Source of the DNA: an uncultured Bacilli bacterium
GTDB lineage: Bacteria > Bacillota_I > Bacilli_A > RF39 > UBA660
Direction: 5' to 3'
DNA length: 15,903 nt
Assembly (NCBI GenBank): GCA_947632355.1
Contig: CANROY010000025.1
Location: 1 to 15,903, forward strand
A program made the translations under genes and the position numbers. Of the stretch, positions 6,496 through 13,546 are shown one piece after another. The first letter of the stretch is position 1. Each line of letters opens with the position of its first letter. The notes beneath the pieces were generated by a model. That model was not told where the DNA came from and ran no database searches. It saw only the letters and a list, made by a program, of their open reading frames with translations.

Positions 6496-6775
6496 CTTGT
6501 ACGTTTTCTACTTCTTTTTTTTCGGTATTACTTGATAGAGAGGTTACCAAATCATGCATTCCTCCTGCCCCTAGTGTTGCAGAAAAACAAAGTGTGAAAG
6601 CTTCTATTAGACTTGGTTCTAACTTGGTAAAATAGCAAATAAGAGCACTTGTAATACCAATCAATATATTTTGTAAAGGAATGTATTTATGTGGTAAACT
6701 TGGCCATAACGTTTTGGTAAATGTTCCAAGTATATACGTCACCATCGCAACAACAAGTACATAATTGATTTCCAT
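6485..6775 (-). CDS. Phage-holin-like membrane protein (Hol44/superfamily V type)
   Basis: This 96-residue protein has three hydrophobic segments (about residues 4-22, 32-52 and 55-78) and a short charged C-terminal tail. The core PLQNILIGITSALICYFT followed by a small-residue, Gly/Ala-rich third helix (FSATLGAGGMHDLVTSL) resembles the Hol44-type holin family of Gram-positive phages. Holins permeabilise the cytoplasmic membrane to release endolysins or other proteins. The start overlaps the stop of the upstream gene by one base (TAATG), indicating coupled translation. No endolysin, tail or structural phage gene lies nearby, so this is either a phage remnant or a domesticated lysis/export device. 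The match is by eye and the exact holin family is uncertain. Confidence 0.65.
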   Translation of the reverse strand: MEINYVLVVAMVTYILGTFTKTLWPSLPHKYIPLQNILIGITSALICYFTKLEPSLIEAFTLCFSATLGAGGMHDLVTSLSSNTEKKEVENVQEKS

Positions 6776-7131
6776 TAGATCTTTTTCTCCCTAATTAATT
6801 CTTCCCATTTATCGTGGACATACGAGTTTCCACCCAACAAAACATAACGATCATATAATTCATACGCATTTCTTTTTTGTACAGGTGTCTTTTCAATTCC
6901 TTGTTCAATATCGTTAATAAAATTAACTAAAATAATTTTAATGAGTTCAAGTTCTATATTGTTTCTCCCCATAGAAGAAACATTTTCTAAATGTTCAATT
7001 TTATCATTAATGGGAACTAGTATTTTTTTAATAAAAGATTTAGAAAACGTGATAATAGCGGTGATAGCTCCAATAAAAACACTTAAAAAAGTAATAATAG
7101 CAGCAATTTGTCCTAATGTAATATTCTCCAA
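6775..7131 (-). CDS. Small phage-type membrane-anchored protein next to the holin
   Basis: This 118-residue protein has one N-terminal membrane helix (about residues 8-30), a predicted helical cytoplasmic part and a C-terminal signature YELYDRYVLLGGNSYVHDKWEEL, of the kind seen in small proteins next to holins in Firmicutes phages. The start is TTG (7131), with AAGGA seven bases upstream on the minus strand; there is no suitable ATG. It forms a two-gene unit with the holin-like protein. A TATGAT -10-like sequence at 7157-7152 (minus) would give another short leader, but I see no -35. Function is unknown; the pairing suggests a role in controlling or assembling the holin. Confidence 0.65.
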   Translation of the reverse strand: MENITLGQIAAIITFLSVFIGAITAIITFSKSFIKKILVPINDKIEHLENVSSMGRNNIELELIKIILVNFINDIEQGIEKTPVQKRNAYELYDRYVLLGGNSYVHDKWEELIREKKI

Positions 7132-7236
7132 AATTTTTCCTTCTTTCCTTTATCATATCCTATGAAGAAGATGAAAGATGAGTCATAATAATGGTTTAGA
7201 AATATGGTTTTTCTAGCAATTTTTCTTATTTTCTTA

Positions 7237-7255
7237 TATAATCATATTAGGTGAG
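7237..7255 (+). promoter_or_regulatory. Promoter -10 and SD of the acidic Cys-repeat gene
   Basis: TATAAT (7237-7242), six bases, then AGGTGAG (7249-7255) and ATG at 7262. The predicted start point falls on the first base of the SD. An upstream in-frame ATG (7256) touches the SD and is therefore unlikely to be used. Confidence 0.65.
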
Positions 7256-7261
7256 ATGATT

Positions 7262-7504
7262 ATGAAAAATTTAGAAGGAATTCGATTAACAGAAGTGAAG
7301 GAAAAAGAATTAGAAAAGAAATCTATTGTAGTAAATGATGATTGCAACTTTGATGATTGTGCTTTGACAGAAGAAAATTCTGTAAGTGAAGATTATAATT
7401 TCGAAGATTGCACATTAACAGAAAAGGAACGTTTAGAAAAGTTAAAAAATGATTTGGTTCATTTAAATGATGATTATGAAGATTGTAGAAAGACAGGTAG
7501 ATAA
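7262..7504 (+). CDS. Small acidic protein with Cys-containing repeats
   Basis: This 80-residue acidic protein has no signal peptide. A 12-residue motif occurs twice with a 17-residue period: DDCNFDDCALTE (26-37) and EDYNFEDCTLTE (43-54). A third partial copy, DDYEDC, is at 70-75. The four cysteines (28, 33, 50, 75) all sit in these motifs. The DNA of the repeats differs more than the protein, which suggests selection on the amino acids. I do not recognise a family. It has its own promoter and sits 73 bases before the thioredoxin-like lipoprotein gene, which also has its own promoter. Metal binding or scaffold roles are possible, but nothing proves them. Confidence 0.65.
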   Translation: MKNLEGIRLTEVKEKELEKKSIVVNDDCNFDDCALTEENSVSEDYNFEDCTLTEKERLEKLKNDLVHLNDDYEDCRKTGR

Positions 7505-7528
7505 TGAATTTCTAGAAATAGAAAAAAT

Positions 7529-7556
7529 TTTACAATCGATATAAAAAGTTTATAAT
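7529..7556 (+). promoter_or_regulatory. Promoter of the thioredoxin-like lipoprotein operon
   Basis: TTTACA (7529-7534), a 16-base spacer and TATAAT (7551-7556). GGGTGA (7564-7569) starts at about the predicted first transcribed base, and the ATG is at 7578. Confidence 0.7.
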
Positions 7557-7577
7557 GAAAATTGGGTGAAGTAAAAA

Positions 7578-8255
7578 ATGAAAAAAATAATATCTATATT
7601 GATTTGTTTTACTATGATTTTAGGTCTTTCTAGTTGTGGCAATAAAGCAGGAGTGGAGAACACGAATCGTTTTAAAGTAGAATATGAAAGTTTAAATGGA
7701 GTACAAAATTCATCAGGTAAAGAACATCGTACTCTTTCTATTGATGAAGAAAATCCTTTTGTTTATGCAACTCCAAAGGAAATTATTGAAAAGATTGAGA
7801 ATAAAGAAACTTTTTATGTTTATTTTGGTTCTGCTTATTGCCCTTGGTGTCGTAGTGTAATTGAAAAATCAATTGAAGTAGCAAAAGAAAAAGGCATTTC
7901 TACTATCTATTATGTTGATATTTGGGATGGAAACCATAAAGAAATATTAAGAGATACTTATAAATTAAATGATAAAGATAAAGTAGAATTAGTAAGTGAA
8001 GGAACAGAAGAATATAAAACATTATTAAACTATTTTGATTCTGTTTTAGGTGATTATACGCTAACAAATAGCAAAGGAAAAACCGTCAAAGTAGGAGAGA
8101 AAAGAATATTTGCTCCAAACTTTATTTATGTAGAAGAAGGTAGTGCGAAACGTATTACGGAAGGGACAAGTGCTAAACAAACTTCTTCTATGATGGAACT
8201 TACTGATGAAATTTTAGAGGATGAAAAAGAATTATTTAATGCATTCTTTGAATAA
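7578..8255 (+). CDS. Thioredoxin-fold lipoprotein with CPWC motif
   Basis: This 225-residue protein begins with a lipoprotein signal ending LSSC (C20), so it should be attached to the outer face of the membrane. The thioredoxin-like domain (about residues 65-215) has the redox motif C88-P-W-C91 in FYVYFGSAYCPWC, followed by a helix and the strand ISTIYYVDIWDG. A later APNFIYVEEGSAKRITEG segment contains the family's cis-Pro region. About 40 residues between the second strand and the cis-Pro form an insertion. It probably reduces or isomerises disulfides in extracytoplasmic proteins, or is an accessory thioredoxin like those near bacteriocin genes; the partner is unknown. The start at 7578 follows GGGTGA with eight bases spacing. 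The next gene follows after 16 bases and is probably co-transcribed. Confidence 0.82.
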   Translation: MKKIISILICFTMILGLSSCGNKAGVENTNRFKVEYESLNGVQNSSGKEHRTLSIDEENPFVYATPKEIIEKIENKETFYVYFGSAYCPWCRSVIEKSIEVAKEKGISTIYYVDIWDGNHKEILRDTYKLNDKDKVELVSEGTEEYKTLLNYFDSVLGDYTLTNSKGKTVKVGEKRIFAPNFIYVEEGSAKRITEGTSAKQTSSMMELTDEILEDEKELFNAFFE

Positions 8256-8271
8256 CATGGAGGATTACTAA

Positions 8272-8709
8272 ATGAATTTACAGGATAAAATAAAACAAAC
8301 AAAAGAGATTGCTGAAAAAGAACAAGAATTGATTTATCAAATAAAGGGTTTAGAAGAGCAACTAAAAGAAGAACAACAAAATTGTGTTCATATAGGTGTT
8401 CTACTACATAAAGGCAATAATGCAAATGAAAATATATGCCGTTGTTTACTATGTGGAGCAAGACAAAGTTTTCTAGCAAAGTATCAAATTGATGCCAGTG
8501 CCTATTTAAAAGAATTTGATACAACCACTTATGAAGGTTGTGATAAAAAATGGGAATGGCTTTGTCTTTTAGCTCAAGGTTATTTATATGAAAATCCAAA
8601 TATGGATGCAAAAGAACTTACTAATTCTATGAATCAAGATATTCGTGAAAGTATTCTCTATGATGATGGCCCTAAAAAAGAATTAGTATTAAATGAGAAA
8701 ATAGGTTGA
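8272..8709 (+). CDS. Cytoplasmic coiled-coil protein with Cys/His cluster
   Basis: This 145-residue protein has no signal peptide. Residues 1-36 form a strongly charged heptad-like helix, probably a coiled coil. It is followed by C38-x-H40, H46 and then C56-R-C58-L-L-C61-G, a spacing that resembles a zinc ribbon. The remaining part is mixed helix with no motif that I recognise. The ATG has GGAGG at good spacing, and the gene lies 16 bases after the thioredoxin-like lipoprotein, so the two form an operon. The family is unknown to me. Zinc binding is inferred only from residue spacing. Confidence 0.68.
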   Translation: MNLQDKIKQTKEIAEKEQELIYQIKGLEEQLKEEQQNCVHIGVLLHKGNNANENICRCLLCGARQSFLAKYQIDASAYLKEFDTTTYEGCDKKWEWLCLLAQGYLYENPNMDAKELTNSMNQDIRESILYDDGPKKELVLNEKIG

Positions 8710-8722
8710 ATCCTATTTTTTT
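8698..8722 (+). terminator. Intrinsic terminator of the lipoprotein operon
   Basis: AAAATAGG (8698-8705) pairs perfectly with CCTATTTT (8712-8719) around TTGAAT, running into a seven-base T-run (8716-8722). The hairpin overlaps the stop codon of the upstream gene. Confidence 0.7.
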
Positions 8723-8726
8723 CTTG

Positions 8727-8773
8727 CAAGTGAACAATTTTACAAAATTTTAAAAATTGTTCAGTTGACTGAA
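8727..8773. repeat. Overlapping inverted repeats between convergent genes
   Basis: TGAACAATTTT (8731-8741) pairs perfectly with AAAATTGTTCA (8753-8763), and the stem extends outward by three more pairs past one mismatch. A second perfect palindrome, TTCAGT-TG-ACTGAA (8760-8773), shares four bases with it, so the two folds exclude each other. Only a modest T-run (8776-8780) follows on the plus strand and none on the minus strand, so a simple terminator role is not clear. Confidence 0.5.
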
Positions 8774-8796
8774 ACATTTTTGCTATAAATTCAAAC

Positions 8797-9822
8797 TTAT
8801 TTTAAATAAAGGTCATAATATTCATCATATGTTAGGTTACTATCAACTACTTTTTTGGCTAGTTCAGTTCCTAGATAACGTAAATGCCAAGGTTCTTCTA
8901 TATAACCAGTAATCGATTCATTTTCTTTGGTATAGCGAACAATAAAACCATATTCGTGGGCGTGTTCTTCTAACCACTTGGCCTCACTTGTTGTAATTTC
9001 ATTACATCCTTCACTTTTCACATCAACAGCCAGTCCTGTTTGGTGTTCGGAATGTCCCGGCCTTGCGGAATACGTATCCGCAACTTCCTTACCATCTCTT
9101 AAAACATAAGTGTTGTAAATAGACTCTTGATACGTATAAGAACGATACGCACTATAAGGTCTTAAATAGACACCATCTAACTTTGCACCACTTACAAGTT
9201 CTTCAAAAGCATCCCTTGCAACTTTTCTTAGTTTATAGTGTTCATCATAACTTAAACTTTCTAAATCTTCCGGTTCATACATTCCTAAAGTACGATATTT
9301 ATTCACTAAAACAGTAAGTTCTTCTTTCTCTTCGATTTCTTTTACGTTGGTATAAAAATCATGATCTAAACCAATATTGACTTTTAAAACTGCTTCCGAT
9401 AAAGAAGAGCCAAACTCATCTTTAAACACTTCATACCTTGGAATTTTATCTACTTCAAAATTAGGAATAGCATAGTACTCTTTTAAATCCAATTTTTCGT
9501 AATCCAATAGTTTTTCAATATTTTCGTGCTTCATATACGTATAGAAAGAATTGATTTCCTCCGGCATATACCCAAGAGAAAGTAATATATTAATTTCGTG
9601 AAAAAAAGAAGGAAAATCAAAATAGATGATTTGCCCATAGAAAGTTTGATACTCTTCTTTAAATTCACTAGTATCTTTGATAAGAGCTAAAACACTTTTG
9701 TTTTCTTTCATCACACTTGCCACCTCTTCCTTATTTGTATTCCCTTGAAAAAGAAAATATGAACAAGTACCTAAAATACTTAAAGAAAATAAGGAAGCCA
9801 AAAAAAGTTCTTTTCTCTTCAT
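8797..9822 (-). CDS. VanY-type D-alanyl-D-alanine carboxypeptidase (peptidase M15B)
   Basis: This 341-residue protein has an N-terminal membrane anchor or signal (about residues 5-26). A spacer of about 180 residues carries a GYMPEEIN-type segment found in Firmicutes VanY-like proteins. The M15 zinc carboxypeptidase domain is at about 205-335. Active-site signatures are complete: SARPGHSEHQTGLAVDV with zinc ligands H260 and D267, and EPWHLRYLG with catalytic E310 and ligand H313. It should remove the terminal D-Ala from peptidoglycan stem peptides outside the membrane. The ATG has only a weak purine-rich SD. It is divergent from the serine-type carboxypeptidase gene at 9920, with 97 bases between, so two unrelated enzymes for one reaction share a control region. 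No van resistance genes are visible, so a housekeeping wall-trimming role is likelier than vancomycin resistance. Confidence 0.88.
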   Translation of the reverse strand: MKRKELFLASLFSLSILGTCSYFLFQGNTNKEEVASVMKENKSVLALIKDTSEFKEEYQTFYGQIIYFDFPSFFHEINILLSLGYMPEEINSFYTYMKHENIEKLLDYEKLDLKEYYAIPNFEVDKIPRYEVFKDEFGSSLSEAVLKVNIGLDHDFYTNVKEIEEKEELTVLVNKYRTLGMYEPEDLESLSYDEHYKLRKVARDAFEELVSGAKLDGVYLRPYSAYRSYTYQESIYNTYVLRDGKEVADTYSARPGHSEHQTGLAVDVKSEGCNEITTSEAKWLEEHAHEYGFIVRYTKENESITGYIEEPWHLRYLGTELAKKVVDSNLTYDEYYDLYLK

Positions 9823-9846
9823 TTTTTATTCTTCTTTCTTACACCT

Positions 9847-9852
9847 ATTGTA
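9847..9852 (-). promoter_or_regulatory. Possible -10 of the VanY-type gene
   Basis: TACAAT reads on the minus strand (9852 to 9847), followed directly by AGGTG. It would give a leader of about 17 bases. No -35 at normal spacing is convincing; ATGACA (9879-9874) is 21 bases away. Confidence 0.35.
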
Positions 9853-9895
9853 TAAAATAAATTTAGCAAGTTCTGTCATATTTTGTAATCCATCT

Positions 9896-9914
9896 CATAC
9901 TTTTTTATAGGTGA
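9896..9914 (+). promoter_or_regulatory. Promoter -10 and SD of the DacA-type gene
   Basis: CATACT (9896-9901) is a one-mismatch -10, with CTGTCA (9873-9878) 17 bases upstream as a plausible -35. AGGTGA (9909-9914) starts seven bases after the -10, and the ATG is at 9920. ATAGGTG here (9907-9913) is the inverted copy of CACCTAT at 9843-9849 in the same divergent region. Confidence 0.5.
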
Positions 9915-9919
9915 AGAAT

Positions 9920-11068
9920 ATGAAAAAAATTGGAATTGTTTTACTTCTTTGTCTTTCCGTTTTTATAAAAAATGTATGGGCAGAAGAACTGGCTCCTAAT
10001 AGTGAAAGTGCGATTCTTTTAGAAGTTTCTACCGGAAAAATACTTTATGAAAAAGATGCAGATAAAAAACTAGCCCCAGCATCTATGACCAAAGTCATGA
10101 GTATGCTTCTCATTATGGAAGCCATTGATAGTGGAAAATTATCTTTTGAGGATGAAGTCGTGATTAGTGATAATGCTTCTAGTATGGGAGGAAGTCAAAT
10201 ATTTTTACAAACCGGAGAAAAGTATAAAGTAAGTGAACTCTTAAAAGGAATTGCGGTAGCAAGTGGAAATGATGCAGTAGTTGCCATGGCAGAAAAAGTA
10301 AGTGGTAGTGTCTCTGCCTTTGTGGAAGCCATGAATAAAAAGGCAAGTAGTTTAGGACTTAAAAATACTCATTTTGTAAATCCACACGGACTAGAAGCCG
10401 AAAACCATTATACAACAGCAAGAGATATGTCCGTAATGGCAAGAGAATTATTAAAACATGAACGTATTTTAGAATACACCTCTCTTTATGAAGATTACTT
10501 AAAAAAACCAGATGGTTCTAGTGTATGGCTAGTAAACACCAATCGTTTGGTGCGATTTTATGAAGGAGTGGATGGGTTAAAAACCGGATTTACGAATCAA
10601 GCTGGTTATTGTATTACAACAACGGCTAAAAGAGGTGACATGCGACTTTTATCGGTTGTGATGAACGCCGAAACAAGTGACTTAAGAAGCAAAGATACCG
10701 TTAGTATGCTAAACTATGGTTTTAACACTTATAAACTCGATGTCTTACTTTCTAAAGATAGTGAACTTGGAGAAACCAAAATTGAAAAAGGAAATGTTTT
10801 AATTACCAAACTCTATCCGGAACAAGACGTAACCATTTTAAAAAAAGCAAGTGATGAGGCAATTAACTATGACTATAACTTAGTAGTAAACAAACTAGAA
10901 GTACCAATAAAAAGTGGAGAAGTAGTTGGCTACTTAGAAGTATTAGATGAACAAGATAATGTTTTAAAAGAAGTAAACGTGATTACCAAAGAAGAAATAA
11001 AAAAAGCAAGTCTTTGGCAGTTAGGAAGTCGCTTGTTTGACATGATTACGAGTGGTTTACCCATTTAA
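9920..11068 (+). CDS. Serine-type D-alanyl-D-alanine carboxypeptidase (DacA/DacF, PBP5-like)
   Basis: This 382-residue penicillin-binding protein of peptidase family S11 starts with a signal peptide (cleavage likely after VWA, residue 21). The three active-site motifs are present in order: SMTK (S55-K58), SGN (115-117) and KTG (221-223). A beta-rich C-terminal domain (about 265-350) follows, ending in an amphipathic helix (LWQLGSRLFDMITSGL) that anchors such enzymes to the membrane face. It trims D-Ala from peptidoglycan pentapeptides. ATG at 9920 is preferred over the in-frame GTG at 9911, because that GTG lies inside the SD AGGTGA. Length and motifs indicate a working enzyme. It has its own promoter, diverges from the VanY-type gene, and ends with a strong terminator. 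Confidence 0.93.
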   Translation: MKKIGIVLLLCLSVFIKNVWAEELAPNSESAILLEVSTGKILYEKDADKKLAPASMTKVMSMLLIMEAIDSGKLSFEDEVVISDNASSMGGSQIFLQTGEKYKVSELLKGIAVASGNDAVVAMAEKVSGSVSAFVEAMNKKASSLGLKNTHFVNPHGLEAENHYTTARDMSVMARELLKHERILEYTSLYEDYLKKPDGSSVWLVNTNRLVRFYEGVDGLKTGFTNQAGYCITTTAKRGDMRLLSVVMNAETSDLRSKDTVSMLNYGFNTYKLDVLLSKDSELGETKIEKGNVLITKLYPEQDVTILKKASDEAINYDYNLVVNKLEVPIKSGEVVGYLEVLDEQDNVLKEVNVITKEEIKKASLWQLGSRLFDMITSGLPI

Positions 11069-11089
11069 TTTGACTATTCATTGACAAAG

Positions 11090-11118
11090 AGGCTGTTAAG
11101 TTTTAACAACCTTTTTTT
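11090..11118 (+). terminator. Intrinsic terminator after the DacA-type gene
   Basis: AGGCTGTTAA (11090-11099) pairs with TTAACAACCT (11103-11112), nine of ten positions matching, followed by seven Ts (11112-11118). It is the strongest terminator in the window. Confidence 0.85.
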
Positions 11119-11124
11119 AAGCTA

Positions 11125-11133
11125 TGGTACAAT
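11125..11133 (+). promoter_or_regulatory. Extended -10 promoter of the LCP gene
   Basis: TGGTACAAT is an extended -10 (TGn plus TACAAT) seven bases after the terminator T-run. TTAACA (11103-11108), within the terminator stem, could serve as a -35 at a 19-base spacer. The transcription start would be about 11140. Confidence 0.55.
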
Positions 11134-11156
11134 TAATTTAGAAAGTTGTGAAACCT

Positions 11157-12629
11157 ATGAAAAAGAATGAAACTACAAATCCCCCTAAAAGAAAAAGAGT
11201 AAAAAAGAAAGTCTTTCGCCGTTTATTTTACGTTTCTTTTTTATTAAGCATTCTTTTATTAGTTGCCTTATTCTTTTCGAATCTTTTACCTATGCATTAT
11301 TTTGTGCTTATTGGAATTGCTTTAGTTCTTTTTGATTTTGGTATGCTTTCCTTAACATTAAAAAAAGATTGGAAAAAAAGATTTTTAGGTTCCTTTTTGA
11401 CAATTGTAAAGATGATAGGAACGATTTTACTTCTTGGTTATCTTGTTCATACTTTACTTTTCTTACAAAAAATTAATCATGGAAATTACAATACCCAAAA
11501 TTATAGTGTCATTGTTTTAAATACGGGTAATTATAAAGATTTAAAAGATATCAAAGACAAAAAGTTAGGGATTCTAAACAGTAAAGAAGAGGAAGGGTTA
11601 CAAGAAGCCAAGAAACACATCAACAAAAAAACATCCGTAGAATATGTTTCTGTTACAGATATGGATGCTTTATTAGAAGATTTATTAGACCAAAAAGTCG
11701 ATGCTATCCTAATGGAAGATGCTCAAAAAAGTGTATTAGAAGAAATGAGTAATGAATTAAAAAATAAAGAAAAAATTATCTATACGTTTTCTGTAGATGT
11801 TGAGTTAAATGATGGCTTAATTAAAAATGTGGATATCACAAAAGAAGCCTTTAATATCTATATTTCAGGGATTGATAGTTATGGAAAAATTACGAGTGTT
11901 TCTAGAAGTGATGTCAATATGGTCGTAACGGTCAATCCTAAAACCCATAAAGTTTTACTAACGAGTATTCCAAGAGATTACTATGTAAAACTACACGGTA
12001 TCAATACAAATTTAAAGGATAAAATTACGCATGCTGGTATTCATGGAATTGACACAAGTGTAAAAACGGTAGAAGATTTACTAGAGATTGACATCAATTA
12101 CTATGCCAAAGTAAACTTTACTTCATTAATTAAAATTGTGGATGAACTAGGAGGAATTGATGTTGATTGTGATGAAGCCTTTAGAGCCTACTACGAAGAA
12201 GATGAAGTCGTAAACTATAGTTTTAAAAAGGGAATCAATCACTTAAATGGAAAACAAGCTTTGGCCTATGCAAGAGAAAGAAAAAGTTTAAAAGATGGCG
12301 ATGTTGGACGTGTAAAACACCAACAACAACTAATCGAAGCATTACTAAAAAAAGCCTTATCGAAAGATATACTCTTAAAATACAATAATTTACTAAATGC
12401 TTTAAATGATAAATTTGTAACCAATGTGGGAACTGAAAATATTACAAAATTAATTAAACAACAAATAAAAGAAATGCCTTCTTGGGAGGTAGAAAAATAT
12501 ACATTAGAAGGAACAGATGCACACGAGTATACCTATTCTTATAAAACAGTGAAATCCTATGTAATGATGCCAAAAGAAGAATCCGTTACAACAGCAAAAG
12601 ACAAGATTAAAAATATAATGGAAGCTTAA
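11157..12629 (+). CDS. LytR-CpsA-Psr (LCP) family cell-wall glycopolymer ligase, Cps2A-like
   Basis: This protein of about 490 residues has a basic N-terminus and three membrane helices (about residues 24-42, 48-66 and 80-104). An extracytoplasmic accessory region follows (about 115-205; NYSVIVL then KKLGILNSKEEEG and VDAILMEDAQ), then the LCP catalytic domain (about 230-400). The LCP landmarks are present: SGIDSYG with D240, SRSDVN with R250 and D252, SIPRDYYV with R273, YARERK with R373/R375, and GRVKHQQQ with R385. The three helices plus accessory domain match the architecture of streptococcal CpsA/Cps2A. Such enzymes transfer undecaprenyl-linked glycopolymers (teichoic acid, capsule) to peptidoglycan. 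An in-frame GTG at 11148 is an alternative start, as neither has a strong SD. It is monocistronic, between two terminators. Confidence 0.9.
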   Translation: MKKNETTNPPKRKRVKKKVFRRLFYVSFLLSILLLVALFFSNLLPMHYFVLIGIALVLFDFGMLSLTLKKDWKKRFLGSFLTIVKMIGTILLLGYLVHTLLFLQKINHGNYNTQNYSVIVLNTGNYKDLKDIKDKKLGILNSKEEEGLQEAKKHINKKTSVEYVSVTDMDALLEDLLDQKVDAILMEDAQKSVLEEMSNELKNKEKIIYTFSVDVELNDGLIKNVDITKEAFNIYISGIDSYGKITSVSRSDVNMVVTVNPKTHKVLLTSIPRDYYVKLHGINTNLKDKITHAGIHGIDTSVKTVEDLLEIDINYYAKVNFTSLIKIVDELGGIDVDCDEAFRAYYEEDEVVNYSFKKGINHLNGKQALAYARERKSLKDGDVGRVKHQQQLIEALLKKALSKDILLKYNNLLNALNDKFVTNVGTENITKLIKQQIKEMPSWEVEKYTLEGTDAHEYTYSYKTVKSYVMMPKEESVTTAKDKIKNIMEA

Positions 12630-12645
12630 GTCGGCTTCTTTTTTT
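12621..12645 (+). terminator. Intrinsic terminator of the LCP gene
   Basis: GAAGC (12621-12625) pairs with GCTTC (12634-12638), followed by eight consecutive Ts (12638 or 12639 onward). It overlaps the stop codon. Confidence 0.75.
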
Positions 12646-12647
12646 AT

Positions 12648-12675
12648 TTGACAAATAGTTTTATTGTGCTAAAAT
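12648..12675 (+). promoter_or_regulatory. Strong promoter of the exported-protein gene
   Basis: TTGACA (12648-12653, consensus), a 16-base spacer and TAAAAT (12670-12675) with an extended TGC in front. The predicted start is about 12682, so the upstream in-frame ATG at 12674 lies inside the -10 and cannot be the start codon. Confidence 0.8.
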
Positions 12676-12712
12676 GTTTTTTGTTTGCATTAAAATTAAA
12701 GAGGTAATAAAA

Positions 12713-13537
12713 ATGAAACAAAAGAAAAAATTAACAAAATATATGGCAATACTAACTTCTATTGTCGCTCTTCGTCTTTTGACACCAAGTGATGTAGAAA
12801 GAACTTCTGCAAAAGAAGAAATCATTTTGGAAGAAGACTTGTTTTCTTTAGAAGATGTTTTGTTACTTACAAGTAGTGATTCTTTAGGAAATATGACTTA
12901 TACCTTTGCTTATGAAATAGAAGAGAACTATGTGTCTATTACGAATCCAACTCAAATATTTTCAAAAGAGATTCCCAACTTAATAGAAACTGACTTTTAT
13001 TGGTTACCCGATAAAACCTATAAAACCTCTTTAGTAAATACAAAATCTTTTTTCTTAAAAAATAATTTAGAGACTGATAAAGCCTATACAAAAGAAGAAC
13101 TTAGTGTTTTAGAAAGTACATATAATAGTTTTTTGTACAATCCGTATTTAGATTTAAAAGAAAAAACGTATAAAATAGATGACTTAATTTTATTATTTGA
13201 TGTTAATGGTAATTTTTCTATCTATAGTAAAGAGTATTCAATTACTTATGAAGGTTCTACGTATTACTACAATCTTCTTGATTTAAAAAGTGGTTTAAAA
13301 TGTCTACAAGAAGGGTTTGCATCATCAACTTTATATGAAACTTCTTTATATAAACCAATAGATAAAGAAAATGATTTAACAATATGTAATCTATCTTTCT
13401 TTTTAGACGAAGAACAATTAAGTAAAGGTTTTCTTTCTTATTCTGAATTAGAGGATTTACTAGCGTCTTTAAATAATCAAGAAAAAACTTATGAAAAAGT
13501 ACTTGCAAAGAAAGATGTATGGTATACTTGTCTATAG
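12713..13537 (+). CDS. Exported protein of unknown function
   Basis: This 274-residue protein opens with a basic N-terminus and a weak hydrophobic stretch (KYMAILTSIVALRLL, about residues 9-23), so it is likely secreted or membrane-anchored. The rest is acidic, rich in Tyr, Leu, Asp and Glu. Its repeated SLED/ELED segments (LFSLEDVLLL near 43-52, SYSELEDLLASL near the C-terminus) may mark a duplicated helix. I recognise no family. ATG 12713 has GAGGT upstream and follows the strong promoter at 12648. The next gene (DUF1287) starts within ten bases of the stop and may be partly read from this promoter. The location among wall genes suggests an envelope role, but that is context only. Confidence 0.6.
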   Translation: MKQKKKLTKYMAILTSIVALRLLTPSDVERTSAKEEIILEEDLFSLEDVLLLTSSDSLGNMTYTFAYEIEENYVSITNPTQIFSKEIPNLIETDFYWLPDKTYKTSLVNTKSFFLKNNLETDKAYTKEELSVLESTYNSFLYNPYLDLKEKTYKIDDLILLFDVNGNFSIYSKEYSITYEGSTYYYNLLDLKSGLKCLQEGFASSTLYETSLYKPIDKENDLTICNLSFFLDEEQLSKGFLSYSELEDLLASLNNQEKTYEKVLAKKDVWYTCL

Positions 13538-13541
13538 GTGA
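13520..13541 (+). promoter_or_regulatory. Internal promoter and SD of the DUF1287 gene
   Basis: TGG plus TATACT (13520-13528) is an extended -10 lying inside the last codons of the upstream gene. AGGTGA (13536-13541) follows after seven bases and overlaps that gene's stop codon. It fixes the start of the next gene at TTG 13547 and suggests separate transcription in addition to read-through. Confidence 0.55.
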
Positions 13542-13546
13542 TACAT

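Noticed and set aside
6485..7131. Prophage
   Set aside because: Only two holin-type genes are present; there is no endolysin, capsid, tail, integrase or repressor in the surrounding sequence.
6941..7165. Plus-strand open frame over the holin-partner gene
   Set aside because: It lies opposite a better-supported minus-strand gene with an SD and phage-type signature; it is a shadow of AT-rich coding sequence.
7262..7504. RiPP/bacteriocin precursor peptide
   Set aside because: Cys-rich repeats near a thioredoxin-like protein invite the idea, but there is no leader cleavage motif, no modification enzyme and no ABC transporter nearby.
8126..8611. 161-codon minus-strand open frame across two plus-strand genes
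   Set aside because: It spans the end of the CPWC lipoprotein, the intergenic RBS and the next gene; both plus genes have strong SDs and coherent protein features.
8797..9822. Vancomycin resistance determinant
   Set aside because: A VanY-type domain alone is common in wall maintenance; no vanA/H/X/S/R-like genes are in the window.
11081..11086. TTGACA as -35 box of the LCP gene
   Set aside because: It is a perfect hexamer, but the -10 (11128-11133) is 41 bases away and a strong terminator lies between them.
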